A stretch of 64,000 nucleotides of DNA. Origin: Ilyomonas limi (GTDB lineage: Bacteria > Bacteroidota > Bacteroidia > Chitinophagales > Chitinophagaceae). Each line of letters opens with the position of its first letter. Position 1 is the first letter of the stretch. A program made the translations under genes and the position numbers. Below, piece by piece: positions 28,979 to 38,866 of this stretch. Below the pieces are notes generated by a model. It searched no databases and was not told the origin of the DNA. It worked only from the letters and a program-made list of their open reading frames with translations. The stretch lies in NCBI RefSeq assembly GCF_005233845.1, contig NZ_SZQL01000005.1:186001-250000 (forward strand), in the 5' to 3' direction.

Positions 28979-30883
28979 ATGAAAAAAATTTGTATCTCGC
29001 TTTTTGTCTTCATTATTCCTTTTATACTGCCGGCGCAGCAAGATAACATTGCTATTATGCCGCAGCCCGTATCTGTTTTGCCGCAGGCAGGCAAATTTAC
29101 TTTTGCCAATAATATTCTCATCAGTGCGCCAGCTGGCAAAGAAGTGCAGTATGTAACGGACTATCTCACCAATAAACTCCATACAGCCATTGGTTATCCG
29201 GTTACTGTTAGCAGTTCGGGTGGCAATGCTGCTATTCAATTACTGCTGAACAAAAACGGCGACACTGCATTAGGCAAGGAAGGTTATAAGCTATCTGTTA
29301 CGCCAAACAACATTGTTATCCGCGCCAACCAGCCCGCAGGTTTATTTTACGGCGTGCAAACGCTGCTGCAGTTATTGCCCAAAGAAATAGAAAGTGATAC
29401 CACTGTACATAATGTAAGCTGGACAGCACCTTGTGTAGAGATTACCGATTATCCGCGTTTTGCATGGCGCGGGCTGATGTTTGATGTAGCGCGCCATTTC
29501 TTTACCAAAGCGGATGTAAAAGATTTTATAAACCAGATGGTGAAATATAAGCTGAACATCCTGCACATGCATCTCACAGATGATGAAGGCTGGCGTATAG
29601 AAATAAAAAGCCTGCCCAAGCTGACCGAAGTAGGTGCATGGAACGTAAAAAAAGTAGGTTATTTTGGTACTTTTTCGCCGCCTATACCCGATGAGCCGCG
29701 TAACTATGGTGGTTTTTATACGCAAAATGATATAAAAGAATTAGTGCAATATGCCAGGGAGCATTTTGTAGATGTTTTGCCCGAAATAGATGTGCCTGGG
29801 CACAGCCTCGCAGCCATTGCAGCTTATCCCGAATTATCCTGTTCTGGCGGAGCTGTTAATCATGGCGTTTCTTCCGGCGAATCCATCAAAGATTGGTCAA
29901 CGCACACCGCACTGGTAGATGATAACCTGTGCCCGGCCAACGAAAACGTATATGCATTTTTGGATAAAGTAATAACCGAAGTAGCACAGTTGTTTCCCTT
30001 TGAATATATCCACATGGGCGGCGATGAAACCTTTAAAACCTTTTGGGAAAAAAGCGATGCAGTAAAAGCTTTGATGAAAAGGGAAAATCTGAAAACGATG
30101 GAAGAAGTGCAGGCTTACTTTAGTAAAAGGGTAGAAAAAATTGTAGAATCGAAAGGCAAGAAGTTCATGGGTTGGGATGAAATACTGGAAGGTGGCCTGG
30201 CACCCAATGCCGTAGTGATGAGCTGGCGCGGCATACAAGGCGGTATAGAAGCAGCCAAGCAAAAGCATGAAGTGGTAATGAGTCCCACCACGTTTGCTTA
30301 CCTCGATTATATGCAGGGCGATCCCATCATAGAGCCACATATTTATGCAACGCTTCGCCTGAAAAAAGCTTACGAGTTTGAGCCTGTGCCCGATGGCGTT
30401 GACCCTAAGTACATAAAAGGCGGGCAAGGCAATTTATGGTCAGAGCAGTTGTACAACATGCGCCATGTGGAATATATGCTGTGGCCGCGTGCAATGGCTA
30501 TTGCAGAAAGTGTATGGTCTCCAAAAAAGGCAAAAAACTGGAATGATTTTGTAGATAGGGTAGAAGCGCAGTTTCCGCGCCTGGATGAGGCAAATGTAAA
30601 ATATGCACCCAGCCTGTACGATCCCTCTTTCAGTGCCGATACGACTGCGGATGGAAAGTTGATGATTACGCTTACCCCCGAAGCTAATAACCTGGATATT
30701 TATTATAGTTTTGATAATTCTTTTCCCGACCGTTTTTATCCAAAATATACCGAACCGTTGATTGCACCCAAAGACGCGGTGATGCTGAAGGTGATTACTT
30801 ATCGCGGCACTCAGCCAATGGGCAGAATGATTGCGATGCCGTTGGATGTGTTGAGAAAGCGTGTTGCTAAAAAAGAAGAATAA
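28979..30883 (+). CDS. secreted beta-N-acetylhexosaminidase (GH20)
   Basis: 634 residues from ATG 28979, which gives the signal peptide MKKICISLFVFIIPFILPAQ; a TTG 12 codons upstream is in frame but overlaps the promoter. The GH20b-like N-terminal domain covers about 25-150, and the catalytic barrel starts at YPRFAWRGLMFDVARHF. The catalytic pair is Asp 349-Glu 350 in IHMGGDETFKTFW, and HMHLTDDEGWRIEIK is the other family signature. It releases terminal GlcNAc or GalNAc from chitin oligomers or glycoproteins, with the substrate's N-acetyl group acting as nucleophile. The C-terminal 80 residues form a small beta domain (DIYYSFDNSFP), as in chitobiase-like enzymes. Confidence 0.94.
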   Translation: MKKICISLFVFIIPFILPAQQDNIAIMPQPVSVLPQAGKFTFANNILISAPAGKEVQYVTDYLTNKLHTAIGYPVTVSSSGGNAAIQLLLNKNGDTALGKEGYKLSVTPNNIVIRANQPAGLFYGVQTLLQLLPKEIESDTTVHNVSWTAPCVEITDYPRFAWRGLMFDVARHFFTKADVKDFINQMVKYKLNILHMHLTDDEGWRIEIKSLPKLTEVGAWNVKKVGYFGTFSPPIPDEPRNYGGFYTQNDIKELVQYAREHFVDVLPEIDVPGHSLAAIAAYPELSCSGGAVNHGVSSGESIKDWSTHTALVDDNLCPANENVYAFLDKVITEVAQLFPFEYIHMGGDETFKTFWEKSDAVKALMKRENLKTMEEVQAYFSKRVEKIVESKGKKFMGWDEILEGGLAPNAVVMSWRGIQGGIEAAKQKHEVVMSPTTFAYLDYMQGDPIIEPHIYATLRLKKAYEFEPVPDGVDPKYIKGGQGNLWSEQLYNMRHVEYMLWPRAMAIAESVWSPKKAKNWNDFVDRVEAQFPRLDEANVKYAPSLYDPSFSADTTADGKLMITLTPEANNLDIYYSFDNSFPDRFYPKYTEPLIAPKDAVMLKVITYRGTQPMGRMIAMPLDVLRKRVAKKEE

Positions 30884-30920
30884 AAACAGGATCTGAACAA
30901 ACTACAATGAATATTTTGTA

Positions 30921-30957
30921 CGCCACGGGTGAGGGTAGCTGTACCTTTTCCGTGGCG
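30921..30957 (+). terminator. probable terminator after GH20
   Basis: An 8-bp stem CGCCACGG (30921-30928) pairs with 30950-30957 over a 21-base loop that itself contains GGTA/TACC. The sequence after it is CATTTGTATT, so the T run is weak. Confidence 0.5.
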
Positions 30958-31041
30958 CATTTGTATTAACCGGAATGAGCTATTTAAATTTTCATTAAAC
31001 TTTAATTTTCTGCTAAAACAGCTTTGTTTATAATTACACCA

Positions 31042-34000
31042 ATGAAAACGATTCTGATTGCTGTCTTTTGCTTACTGCTGGTGTCTTGTACCCAAAAAAC
31101 GTTGTTCAAAAAGCTGTCTTCCGAGGAAACCGGAATTGCTTTTAATAATGCGATACAGGAAAACGACTCGCTCAATACACTTGACCTGGAATTTTTGTAC
31201 AACGGCGGTGGCGTTGCCGTGGGTGATTTTAATAAGGATGGCTTGCCCGATTTGTATTTTACAGCCAGTGTTACCAGTAACAAATTGTACCTCAACAAAG
31301 GCAATCTGAAGTTTGAGGATGTAACCGGCAAAGCTGGTGTAAGCGGCGTAGGCGAGTGGAGTAATGCTGCTTCTGTTATTGATATAAACAATGATGGTTT
31401 TGAAGATATTTATGTATGTACTACTATAAAAAGTGATCCGCAGCAACGCCGGAATTTATTGTACATCAATGAGGGCAAACAAACAGATGGTGTGCCGCGT
31501 TTCAAAGAAATGGCATCCGCATACGGCCTTGCCGATACCAGCTACGCGGTTCATGCCGCTTTTCTCGATTATGATAATGATGGCGATCTGGACATGTATC
31601 TGGTAACAACCAAGCTGGCTAAAAGAGCATCTACCAGTCTCGGTATCCGGGATACTTCCTCGGAGGATTATGACCGGCTGTACCGCAACGATTGGAATGC
31701 CGCCTTAAAGCACCCGGTGTTTACCGATGTGTCTAAGGCAGCGGGTATTCACCAGCATGGCTACGGGCTGGGCGTTGCTGTAGTTGACATTAATAAAGAC
31801 GGCTGGAAAGATATATATGTAACCAACGATTTTTTTAGCAGCGATCATCTGTACATCAACAACAAGAACGGCACGTTTACCGATGAGGTAAGAGACTATT
31901 TTAAACACACTGCACGCAACGCCATGGGCAATGCAGTGGCGGATATTAACAACGATGGTTTGGAAGATGTGCTTACGGTGGATATGAACCCGGAAGACAA
32001 TTACCGCAAGAAAAAAAATATGAGCGGTTACAACTATTACGAGTATCAACGCATGTTGTACGACAGCAACGAACTGCAATATGTGCGCAATACCTTGCAG
32101 TTGAATATGGGGCCGCGCGTAAATGGCAACGACTCGATAGGTGCACCGGCTTTTGGTGATATTAGTTTTTACACCGGTACTGCCGAAACCGATTGGAGCT
32201 GGAACCCCTCTATTGCCGACTTTGACAACGATGGTAACAATGATATCATTATTACTAACGGTTACCCACGCGATGTAACGGACCACGATTTTATTGCTTT
32301 CAGAGGCATGGCAAAAGGTTTTATAAAAAAACAGGATATTATTAATGAAATCCCTATCGTTAAAATACCGAATTATGCTTATAAGAATAATGGCAATCTG
32401 AAATTTGAAAACATTACAAAAGACTGGGGTTTGGATGAGCCTTCGTTTTCAAACGGTGCAGTTGCCGTTGACCTTGACAATGATGGCGATTTGGATTATG
32501 TCATCAACAACATTAATGAGGAAGCGTTTGTGTATGAGAATACATTAAACGATAAAGAAAAAACACAAAAGAACTATATAAAGATTGCCTTTGATGGCGG
32601 TGCACAAAATACAAAAGGCATTGGCGCTATCGTTGAGTTATATTATGGTAAGACAAAGCAGGTATATGATAATGAGCCTTGCCGCGGCTATCTCTCGTGC
32701 ACCGATACCAAAGCTTTTTTCGGATTGGATTCTACTAAAACTATTGACTCGCTCGTTATACGCTGGCCCAATCTTACCAGGCAAACCATTAAAGGTGTAA
32801 AAGCTAATCAACTGCTCACCGTTAATATTGCTAATGCCCATACACCCGATAGCTGGGATGCTCCGCAAATAGACAGCACTGCTTTATTTACCGACATTAC
32901 AGCCAACGCAAACATTCACTATAAGCAGTTTGAAGCCGATTATATAGACTTTGATAAAGAGCGTTTGCTTCCACATAAATTTTCGCAATATGGTCCCGGA
33001 CTGGCTGTGGCTGATATAAATGGTGATGGGCTGGATGATATGTATATTGGTGGCTGTACCGACCAGAATGGGTCTTTATTGCTGCAGCAGCCTGATGGAA
33101 AGTTTATACAAAAACTGTTTCCCGGCGATTCTATTGACAGCAGAGGCCGTCCCGAAAATATGGGCGTGCTACTCTTTGACGCCGATGGTGATGGCGACAA
33201 CGATTTGTGGTGTGCCAATGGCAGCAATGAATATCCGGCAAACAGCAGTACCTATGCAGACCGTTTTTACATTAATGACGGTAAAGGCAACTTCAGGCTG
33301 GATACCACAGTAATACCTCTAAACTACACCAGCAAAAGCTGCCTTAAAGCTGCTGATTATGATGGTGATGGAGACCTCGATTTATTTATTGGCGGGCGTT
33401 GCATGCCGGGCAATTACCCAATGCCGGTCAGCTCATTTATTTACCGGAATGATTCGCACAATGGCATTATTAAGTTTACCGATGTTACTGCTTCGGTGTG
33501 TAAAGACCTGCAAAAAATAGGAATGGTGTGCGATGCGGTATGGACGGATTTTGATAATGACGGCGCTACCGATTTAATTGTTACCGGCGAATGGATGCCT
33601 GTTACTTTCTTTAAAAACAAAGGCGGTAAATTTGAAAATATAACTGCACAAACCGGTATTGCAGGCCAGAAAGGTTGGTGGAGCAGCCTCGCAGCCGGCG
33701 ACTTTGACAATGATGGCGATATAGATTATATAGCTGGCAATCTTGGTTTGAATGCCTTTGTAAGAGGTAGTGATAAAGAGCCGGTAAGAGTGTATGCCAA
33801 AGACTTTGACAACAACGGTAATACAGATGCGGTGCTTACGTTGTACCTGAAAGATCAGCAAGGTGTAAGGCGGGAGTACCCTGCACTTACCCGCGACGAT
33901 ATTACCAGCCAAATGCCTGCGCTGAAAAAGAAATATAATGCCTATAAAGATTTTGCTGTGGCGGACATTCACCAAATGTTTACGCCCGAACAGTTGAAAG

Positions 34001-34593
34001 ATGCGCTGGTGCTGGAGGCTAATAATTTTACAAGTTGTTATATACAAAATAATGGCAATGGCAAGTTTGTAATGAAGCCTTTACCCCAAATGGCGCAACT
34101 GGCGCCATTGAATGGTATGCAAACCGGCGACTTTAATGGCGATGGCAATCTGGATGTTGCTATTTGTGCTAATGATTATGGCAACGAAATAACCGCCGGC
34201 CGTTATGATGCGATGAATGGGCTGGTACTGCTCGGCGATGGTGCCGGTAATTTTACGGCACAAACCATTTTGCAGAGCGGCTTTTTTGTGCCCGGTGATG
34301 CTAAAGCATTAGTAGCTTTAACAGGTGCTGATAACAGTTATCTGTTAGCTGCATCGCAGAACAAGGATGATTTAAAATTGTTTAAGAGCAAACTGAACAC
34401 ACAGCATATGGTACCGGTGCAATCTGCTGACAGGGTGGCTTACATCACTTTAAGTGATGGTAAAAAACGCAAAGAAGAACTATATTTTGGCACTTCGTTC
34501 CTATCTCAGTCGGCAAGGTTTATTACAAAAAATAACAGCATTAAACAAATAGAAATTGTAAACGCTAAAGGGGAAAGGCGGGTAGTGCAGTAG
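31042..34593 (+). CDS. FG-GAP/VCBS repeat lipoprotein with ASPIC/UnbV domain
   Basis: 1183 residues from ATG 31042, giving the lipoprotein signal MKTILIAVFCLLLVSC with Cys 16; a TTG six codons earlier is in frame. Repeated calcium-loop motifs DxNxDGxxD occur throughout (DFNKDGLPDLYF, DINNDGFEDIYV, DYDNDGDLDMYL and about ten more), as in beta-propellers of the integrin-alpha or CRTAC1 type. An ASPIC/UnbV segment (NEPCRGYLSCTDTKAFFGL) sits mid-protein. Such proteins are often encoded near SusCD systems in Bacteroidetes, but none is here. It is probably anchored in the outer membrane and facing outside; its ligand is unknown. Confidence 0.9.
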   Translation: MKTILIAVFCLLLVSCTQKTLFKKLSSEETGIAFNNAIQENDSLNTLDLEFLYNGGGVAVGDFNKDGLPDLYFTASVTSNKLYLNKGNLKFEDVTGKAGVSGVGEWSNAASVIDINNDGFEDIYVCTTIKSDPQQRRNLLYINEGKQTDGVPRFKEMASAYGLADTSYAVHAAFLDYDNDGDLDMYLVTTKLAKRASTSLGIRDTSSEDYDRLYRNDWNAALKHPVFTDVSKAAGIHQHGYGLGVAVVDINKDGWKDIYVTNDFFSSDHLYINNKNGTFTDEVRDYFKHTARNAMGNAVADINNDGLEDVLTVDMNPEDNYRKKKNMSGYNYYEYQRMLYDSNELQYVRNTLQLNMGPRVNGNDSIGAPAFGDISFYTGTAETDWSWNPSIADFDNDGNNDIIITNGYPRDVTDHDFIAFRGMAKGFIKKQDIINEIPIVKIPNYAYKNNGNLKFENITKDWGLDEPSFSNGAVAVDLDNDGDLDYVINNINEEAFVYENTLNDKEKTQKNYIKIAFDGGAQNTKGIGAIVELYYGKTKQVYDNEPCRGYLSCTDTKAFFGLDSTKTIDSLVIRWPNLTRQTIKGVKANQLLTVNIANAHTPDSWDAPQIDSTALFTDITANANIHYKQFEADYIDFDKERLLPHKFSQYGPGLAVADINGDGLDDMYIGGCTDQNGSLLLQQPDGKFIQKLFPGDSIDSRGRPENMGVLLFDADGDGDNDLWCANGSNEYPANSSTYADRFYINDGKGNFRLDTTVIPLNYTSKSCLKAADYDGDGDLDLFIGGRCMPGNYPMPVSSFIYRNDSHNGIIKFTDVTASVCKDLQKIGMVCDAVWTDFDNDGATDLIVTGEWMPVTFFKNKGGKFENITAQTGIAGQKGWWSSLAAGDFDNDGDIDYIAGNLGLNAFVRGSDKEPVRVYAKDFDNNGNTDAVLTLYLKDQQGVRREYPALTRDDITSQMPALKKKYNAYKDFAVADIHQMFTPEQLKDALVLEANNFTSCYIQNNGNGKFVMKPLPQMAQLAPLNGMQTGDFNGDGNLDVAICANDYGNEITAGRYDAMNGLVLLGDGAGNFTAQTILQSGFFVPGDAKALVALTGADNSYLLAASQNKDDLKLFKSKLNTQHMVPVQSADRVAYITLSDGKKRKEELYFGTSFLSQSARFITKNNSIKQIEIVNAKGERRVVQ

Positions 34594-34619
34594 GATTTTG
34601 AGCCGCAAAGTCATTAAGC

Positions 34620-34664
34620 AAATAAGTTGCAAAAAGATCATTTTATTCTTTTTGCAACTTATTT
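34620..34664 (+). terminator. hairpin after the VCBS lipoprotein gene
   Basis: A perfect 17-bp inverted repeat (34620-34636 and 34648-34664) with an 11-base loop, rich in A and T at the base, lies 27 bases after the stop. It probably ends the lipoprotein transcript. Confidence 0.75.
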
Positions 34665-34865
34665 AGGTTGATAGGTGAGAAAAATAATCTAAGACTTCAC
34701 TTGGAATGATGAATTAAAAGGCAATAAGCTTTTGTCTTGGTAACTGCTTGGCTAAAATCCACATCTTATTACTTAATTACCTAAAGCCTTGCATTAATGC
34801 AAACGCATTTGAATACAGGTTTCTATAAACAATAATTTTCATCATCAAATAACCATATTAACTGC

Positions 34866-35648
34866 ATGAAAACTAATCCTATCAGGTTTATAACAGGATT
34901 TGTCTGCCTGTTTGCGCTGTATCACGCTGCGGAATACATGGTTCTTTTTAAAAATAACGCGGGCGGCTTCCTTGCTTTTCAGGCGCTGTTTTTTATAGCA
35001 GCCTGGTTCATTGCAAAATGGCAATTTAAAGAAGGACTGGCGGCCTGGGGATTAAGTATAAAAAAGCATTTTATTCCCCAACTGCTGCTTGGAATGATGA
35101 TGGGTATTATCTTGTATGGGTTAACCTATTTTATCAATCTTATTACGGGTGTTGAAGTAAAGGTTGGTGTACCGCAATTTTCATACATGATTGGCCCGTT
35201 GCTGTTATTTCTATTCGGTAATCTCTTTTCCTCTTTCGCCGAAGATGTATTGACGAGAGGCTATCTGTACAAACATTTGAACGGTAAGATTAGCGTAGCC
35301 GCACTTATTTTTATTTCTGCTGCCGTTTATCTTTTCAACCATATCTACCGGTTGAACGATGGCATTGTTACTTACCTGTATCTTTTTCTGCTGGGCGTTT
35401 TATTTATCATTCCGCTTATACTTACCAGGCGCCTGTGGTTTACGGGTGGCATGCACTGGGCTGGCAATGTATTTTTTTATTTTACGCATAATCTTATTCA
35501 GACAATCCCGGGAGAGGTTGCATTTTCTGCCAATTATACTTTGTGCATTTGTATTTTGCTAATGATTCCTGCCAGCTACTTTATGCTCAAAAGTAATAAC
35601 ATGATTGCTGCAGATAAGAGTAAAAATGCAAAGTTGAGGATGGTATAA
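34866..35648 (+). CDS. CPBP family intramembrane protease-like protein
   Basis: 260 residues with about seven membrane helices. The CPBP (Abi/Rce1-like) signature is present as Glu 126-Asp 127-x3-Arg 131 (SFAEDVLTRGYLY), His 159 (LFNHIYR) and His 197/Asn 201 (MHWAGN). Most members have Glu-Glu in the first motif, so Asp 127 is a conservative change. Bacterial homologs are proposed intramembrane glutamic proteases, some linked to bacteriocin immunity; no bacteriocin gene is seen here. ATG 34866 is used. The gene stands alone. Confidence 0.85.
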   Translation: MKTNPIRFITGFVCLFALYHAAEYMVLFKNNAGGFLAFQALFFIAAWFIAKWQFKEGLAAWGLSIKKHFIPQLLLGMMMGIILYGLTYFINLITGVEVKVGVPQFSYMIGPLLLFLFGNLFSSFAEDVLTRGYLYKHLNGKISVAALIFISAAVYLFNHIYRLNDGIVTYLYLFLLGVLFIIPLILTRRLWFTGGMHWAGNVFFYFTHNLIQTIPGEVAFSANYTLCICILLMIPASYFMLKSNNMIAADKSKNAKLRMV

Positions 35649-35819
35649 GCTACGTTTAAAGACAATGAAGACAAAGCGGGTATCTATAAAAATGTTTTTA
35701 TTTAAAACAAGCAGGCATACTATACAAACACCAAAAAGCTATATATTGCCACTCCAATGCTGCAATGCCTTTTTTATTAAAAACAACTAACGGTTTACAC
35801 TTCTAAAAATCATTTAATT

Positions 35820-36740
35820 ATGAACACTTCGCGCAGAACATTTTTAAAGCAAAGTTCATTTGCTTTAGCAGGCGTATCGTTACTTTCCAACCGGCTTTTT
35901 GCTGCTGCTGCCGCCAGCAATGAAATAACCGGCATTCAGTTGTATTCGGTACGGGATGATATGAAAAAAGATCCGTCCGGCACCCTGAAGCAGTTAGCCG
36001 ATATGGGCTATAAGTATGTAGAACATGCCAACTATGTGAATGGAAAATTTTATGGCTACGCACCTGTTGATTTTAAAAAATTGCTGGACGACTTAGGTTT
36101 AAAAATGTACAGCGGGCATACGGTAATGAACAAGCAGGATTGGGACGAAGCTAAAAACGACTTTACCGATAAATGGAAACAAACCGTAGCCGATGCTGCA
36201 ATTGTAGGGCAGCAGTATGTGATAAGCCCGTGGCTTGACGAAAGTATGCGCAACAATATGAGTGATTTTAAACGCTATATGGATGTGTTTAATAAATGTG
36301 GTGAACTGTGCAAAAAATCGGGGATGAAGTTTGGCTATCACAACCACAATTTTGAGTTTAGCACCAAACTGGATGGCGTACGGTTGTACGATTTAATTCT
36401 TAAAAACACCGATCCTGATCTGGTTGCACAGCAGTTGGACATGGGCAATATGTACGAAGCCGGCGGCATTGCAATGGATGTAGTAAAACAATACCCCGGA
36501 CGTTTTGAACTGATGCACGTAAAAGATGAAATAAAAAGCAAAAACCCTGGCGAAATGGGCGGCGGCTACGAAAGTACCGTATTGGGTAAAGGTGTTATTC
36601 CGGTGAAAGAAGTGATAGACTACGGCCGGAATAAGGGTGGCACCACACAATTTATCATAGAGCAGGAATCTTATCAGGATAAAACACCGTTGGAATGTGC
36701 CAAAGAAGATTTACGGATAATGAAAGGCTGGGGATATTGA
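35820..36740 (+). CDS. exported sugar phosphate isomerase/epimerase-like TIM-barrel protein
   Basis: 306 residues. A twin-arginine signal is clear: SRRTFLK at residues 4-10, then ALAGVSLLS and AAAAA, so folded export is expected. The xylose isomerase-like barrel starts at ITGIQLYSVRDDM; metal-binding type motifs include FGYHNHNFEF, LVAQQLDMGN, FELMHVKDE and FIIEQESYQ. This group is widespread in Bacteroidetes and is often annotated as sugar phosphate isomerase/epimerase, but its substrates are mostly unknown. A strong terminator follows. Confidence 0.88.
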   Translation: MNTSRRTFLKQSSFALAGVSLLSNRLFAAAAASNEITGIQLYSVRDDMKKDPSGTLKQLADMGYKYVEHANYVNGKFYGYAPVDFKKLLDDLGLKMYSGHTVMNKQDWDEAKNDFTDKWKQTVADAAIVGQQYVISPWLDESMRNNMSDFKRYMDVFNKCGELCKKSGMKFGYHNHNFEFSTKLDGVRLYDLILKNTDPDLVAQQLDMGNMYEAGGIAMDVVKQYPGRFELMHVKDEIKSKNPGEMGGGYESTVLGKGVIPVKEVIDYGRNKGGTTQFIIEQESYQDKTPLECAKEDLRIMKGWGY

Positions 36741-36761
36741 GCCTTGCACAATATATCACGC

Positions 36762-36796
36762 AAAACAGGGGCATTTATAGCCCCTGTTTTTGTTTA
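36762..36796 (+). terminator. rho-independent terminator
   Basis: An 11-bp perfect stem (AAAACAGGGGC, 36762-36772 and 36780-36790) with a 7-base loop is followed by a T-rich tail. It ends the isomerase transcript. Confidence 0.9.
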
Positions 36797-36885
36797 ACGC
36801 AACCTTACAACACATTATGTTTTTTGATGAATAATATACAAAAAATGGTATGCCCGCCAATATTCCCAAATCCCTGATATTGTGC

Positions 36886-36916
36886 TTGTACAAACTAAAC
36901 AGGTAATGTAGATTTG
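36886..36916 (+). promoter_or_regulatory. promoter of the secreted nuclease gene
   Basis: TTG at 36886-36888, a 20-base spacer and TAGATTTG at 36909-36916 make an exact TAnnTTTG match. ATG 36936 lies 19 bases after the box, so the leader is short. Confidence 0.6.
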
Positions 36917-36935
36917 TTTTTACAACCTTCCTGCA

Positions 36936-38294
36936 ATGAATGCCAAACCGTTATTGCTTCTTTGTATCAGTCTTGCCTGTTTCATATTCAGCAGTTGCCA
37001 GCAACCTACGCAGGCAGTGGCAGTCAATGCTGCAAATGATGTAGCTTTCAGAGAAGATTTTTCAGGCGCCTCCAAGCCCACTTATACCTCCGCAATTATA
37101 AATTTTAAAACAGGCGATTGGTACTTGGCTGATGCCTTGATTGGTACCAGTAAATCGGATGTTACAGAAAGTGGCGCTGCCGTACGCATACGCAATAGCG
37201 GCAAACTGGGGATGGGATTTGACGTAAACGGCGCACAAAGGGTGTATGTTGGCTATGCTGTTTATGCAAATGACCAACCTTCAACCTGGCAGTTATGGAT
37301 GTCCACAAATGGGGGTGATACTTACAGACAGGTTGGTTCAACCATTACGGCCGGTAACCGTACGGTACAAAAGATTGCCTTTGATGTTGATCAAACCGGC
37401 AATGTGCGCTTTGAAATAAGAAAAGCAAGCGGCGGCAAAAACAGGCTGTTAATCACTTCTCTTGCTATTGCTGCCAGCGGTGTTGTAAACACCCCGCCAA
37501 AATCTTCCGGCAATAACGAACAACTAACTGCCACTGCAGGAGATAACAGTAATACGTTACTTGGCAATCCTACCAATGCCTTGCACAACCTTAGCAGCGG
37601 CGACAATTATTTAATTGATCACGGTTATTATATAGAAAGTTATAACAAAACGAAATGCACACCCAATTGGGTAAGCTGGCATATTGGCGCCAGCGATTTA
37701 GGCAACGTAAACCGTGTAGATAACTTCAGACCGGATGCAAGCCTGCCCAATGGCTGGTATGCTGTAGATGATGACGATTATAAAGGCTCCGGCTTTGATA
37801 AAGGACACAACTGTCCCTCGGGCGATCGCACTGCGACCACCCAGGCCAATGCTTCTACCTTTTTTATGGACAACATTATTCCGCAGGCTCCCAACAATAA
37901 CCAGCGTACCTGGGAGCACCTGGAAAGCTATTGCAGAGACCAGATAAAAAAAGGTAATGAGGTGTATGTAATTATGGGTAATTACGGCAGCGGCGGTACA
38001 GGTAGCAAAGGCTATACAAAATCTATTAATCAGGGTAAAATCAATGTGCCCGCTCGTATATGGAAAGTAGTTGTTATTATTCCGAACGGAAACAATGATT
38101 TAAGCCGCATTGACAATAATACACGCGTAATAGCTGTAGATACGCCCAACGACAACAGCATTGCACCCGATTGGATGCAATATATAACTACAGTAGCCGC
38201 CATAGAAAAAGCGACTGGTGTTGATCTGCTCTCTGCATTGCCCGATAACATAGAAAACGTACTTGCCAAAAAGAAGTTTTCAGGTGGTAATTAG
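36936..38294 (+). CDS. lipoprotein DNA/RNA non-specific endonuclease
   Basis: 452 residues with a lipoprotein-like signal ending at Cys 21 (FIFSSCQQ). Residues about 35-180 form a beta-sandwich domain (REDFSGASKP to LLITSLAIAA). The NUC1-type nuclease domain follows: HNLSSGDNYLIDHGYY, then GFDKGHNCPSGDRTA with the catalytic His 291, and MDNIIPQAPNNNQRTWEHLE supplying the metal-binding Asn and the following Glu. Enzymes of this family cut DNA and RNA with Mg2+. Surface anchoring suggests nucleic acid scavenging or degradation of extracellular DNA, which is an inference. Confidence 0.92.
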   Translation: MNAKPLLLLCISLACFIFSSCQQPTQAVAVNAANDVAFREDFSGASKPTYTSAIINFKTGDWYLADALIGTSKSDVTESGAAVRIRNSGKLGMGFDVNGAQRVYVGYAVYANDQPSTWQLWMSTNGGDTYRQVGSTITAGNRTVQKIAFDVDQTGNVRFEIRKASGGKNRLLITSLAIAASGVVNTPPKSSGNNEQLTATAGDNSNTLLGNPTNALHNLSSGDNYLIDHGYYIESYNKTKCTPNWVSWHIGASDLGNVNRVDNFRPDASLPNGWYAVDDDDYKGSGFDKGHNCPSGDRTATTQANASTFFMDNIIPQAPNNNQRTWEHLESYCRDQIKKGNEVYVIMGNYGSGGTGSKGYTKSINQGKINVPARIWKVVVIIPNGNNDLSRIDNNTRVIAVDTPNDNSIAPDWMQYITTVAAIEKATGVDLLSALPDNIENVLAKKKFSGGN

Positions 38295-38412
38295 GAAAAA
38301 TTATACCATTTCAACTTGCAGCATCATTTATACCAGGTTGAAAGCCAGAGGTTTTCTGCTTGTAGCCTGTCGCTTGCAGCTTATAAAGCATAGCTTATTT
38401 GAATTGCTGATA

Positions 38413-38866
38413 TTATACCCCAAATTGCATCAGATGATGGTCGGTGTGTTTCCACTCGGCAATACCCCATTGTGTAGTGGTTAAATTGCCAAAAGCCGGG
38501 TGTGTCAATGTTATTGCTTCTTTGCAGCTGGCAAATTGTTGCATTGTTTCAATGAACATTCCTTTCTGGGCTTGAAACTGGTCTGCTCCAAGTTTCCCTC
38601 CGGTGTCGTTGGCAGATTCTGTTTTTAAATTTTTAGGAAAATTAGGATCAATGTACAAAGCTATTATTCTCATCAATTGTTGTTTAAAAAGTGCTTTGCT
38701 TATAAGGAATGTTTCCGTCCAGCACCTGGTTATTGCAGAGGTTACAATGCAACAGCATTTCTGTTGCATTCATAATGTTCCATTTAGGTTTGGCATTCGC
38801 TTGTAAAGCATTTACGCGAATTATCATTTGCTCAGCAGCAGCCTTGTTTAGTAAATTCTTTTTCAT
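38413..38866 (-). pseudogene. DUF1569 family protein gene, frameshifted
   Basis: Two overlapping minus-strand frames make one protein. The first (start ATG 38866) reads MKKNLLNKAAAEQMIIRVNA to DGNIPYKQSTF and then hits TAA. The second carries KQQLMRIIALYIDPNFPKNL through to WKHTDHHLMQFGV. Removing one T from the run of five (A run at 38686-38690 on the plus strand) joins them without a gap as YKQSTF-KQQLMRI. The joined product of about 150 residues looks like a DUF1569 (DinB-like fold) protein, including the final HTDHH metal-type motif. It is either a recent frameshift or a homopolymer sequencing error. Confidence 0.8.

Noticed and set aside
34866-35648. Bacteriocin or anti-phage (Abi) locus
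   Set aside because: The CPBP protein stands alone; no toxin, bacteriocin precursor or nuclease partner is adjacent.
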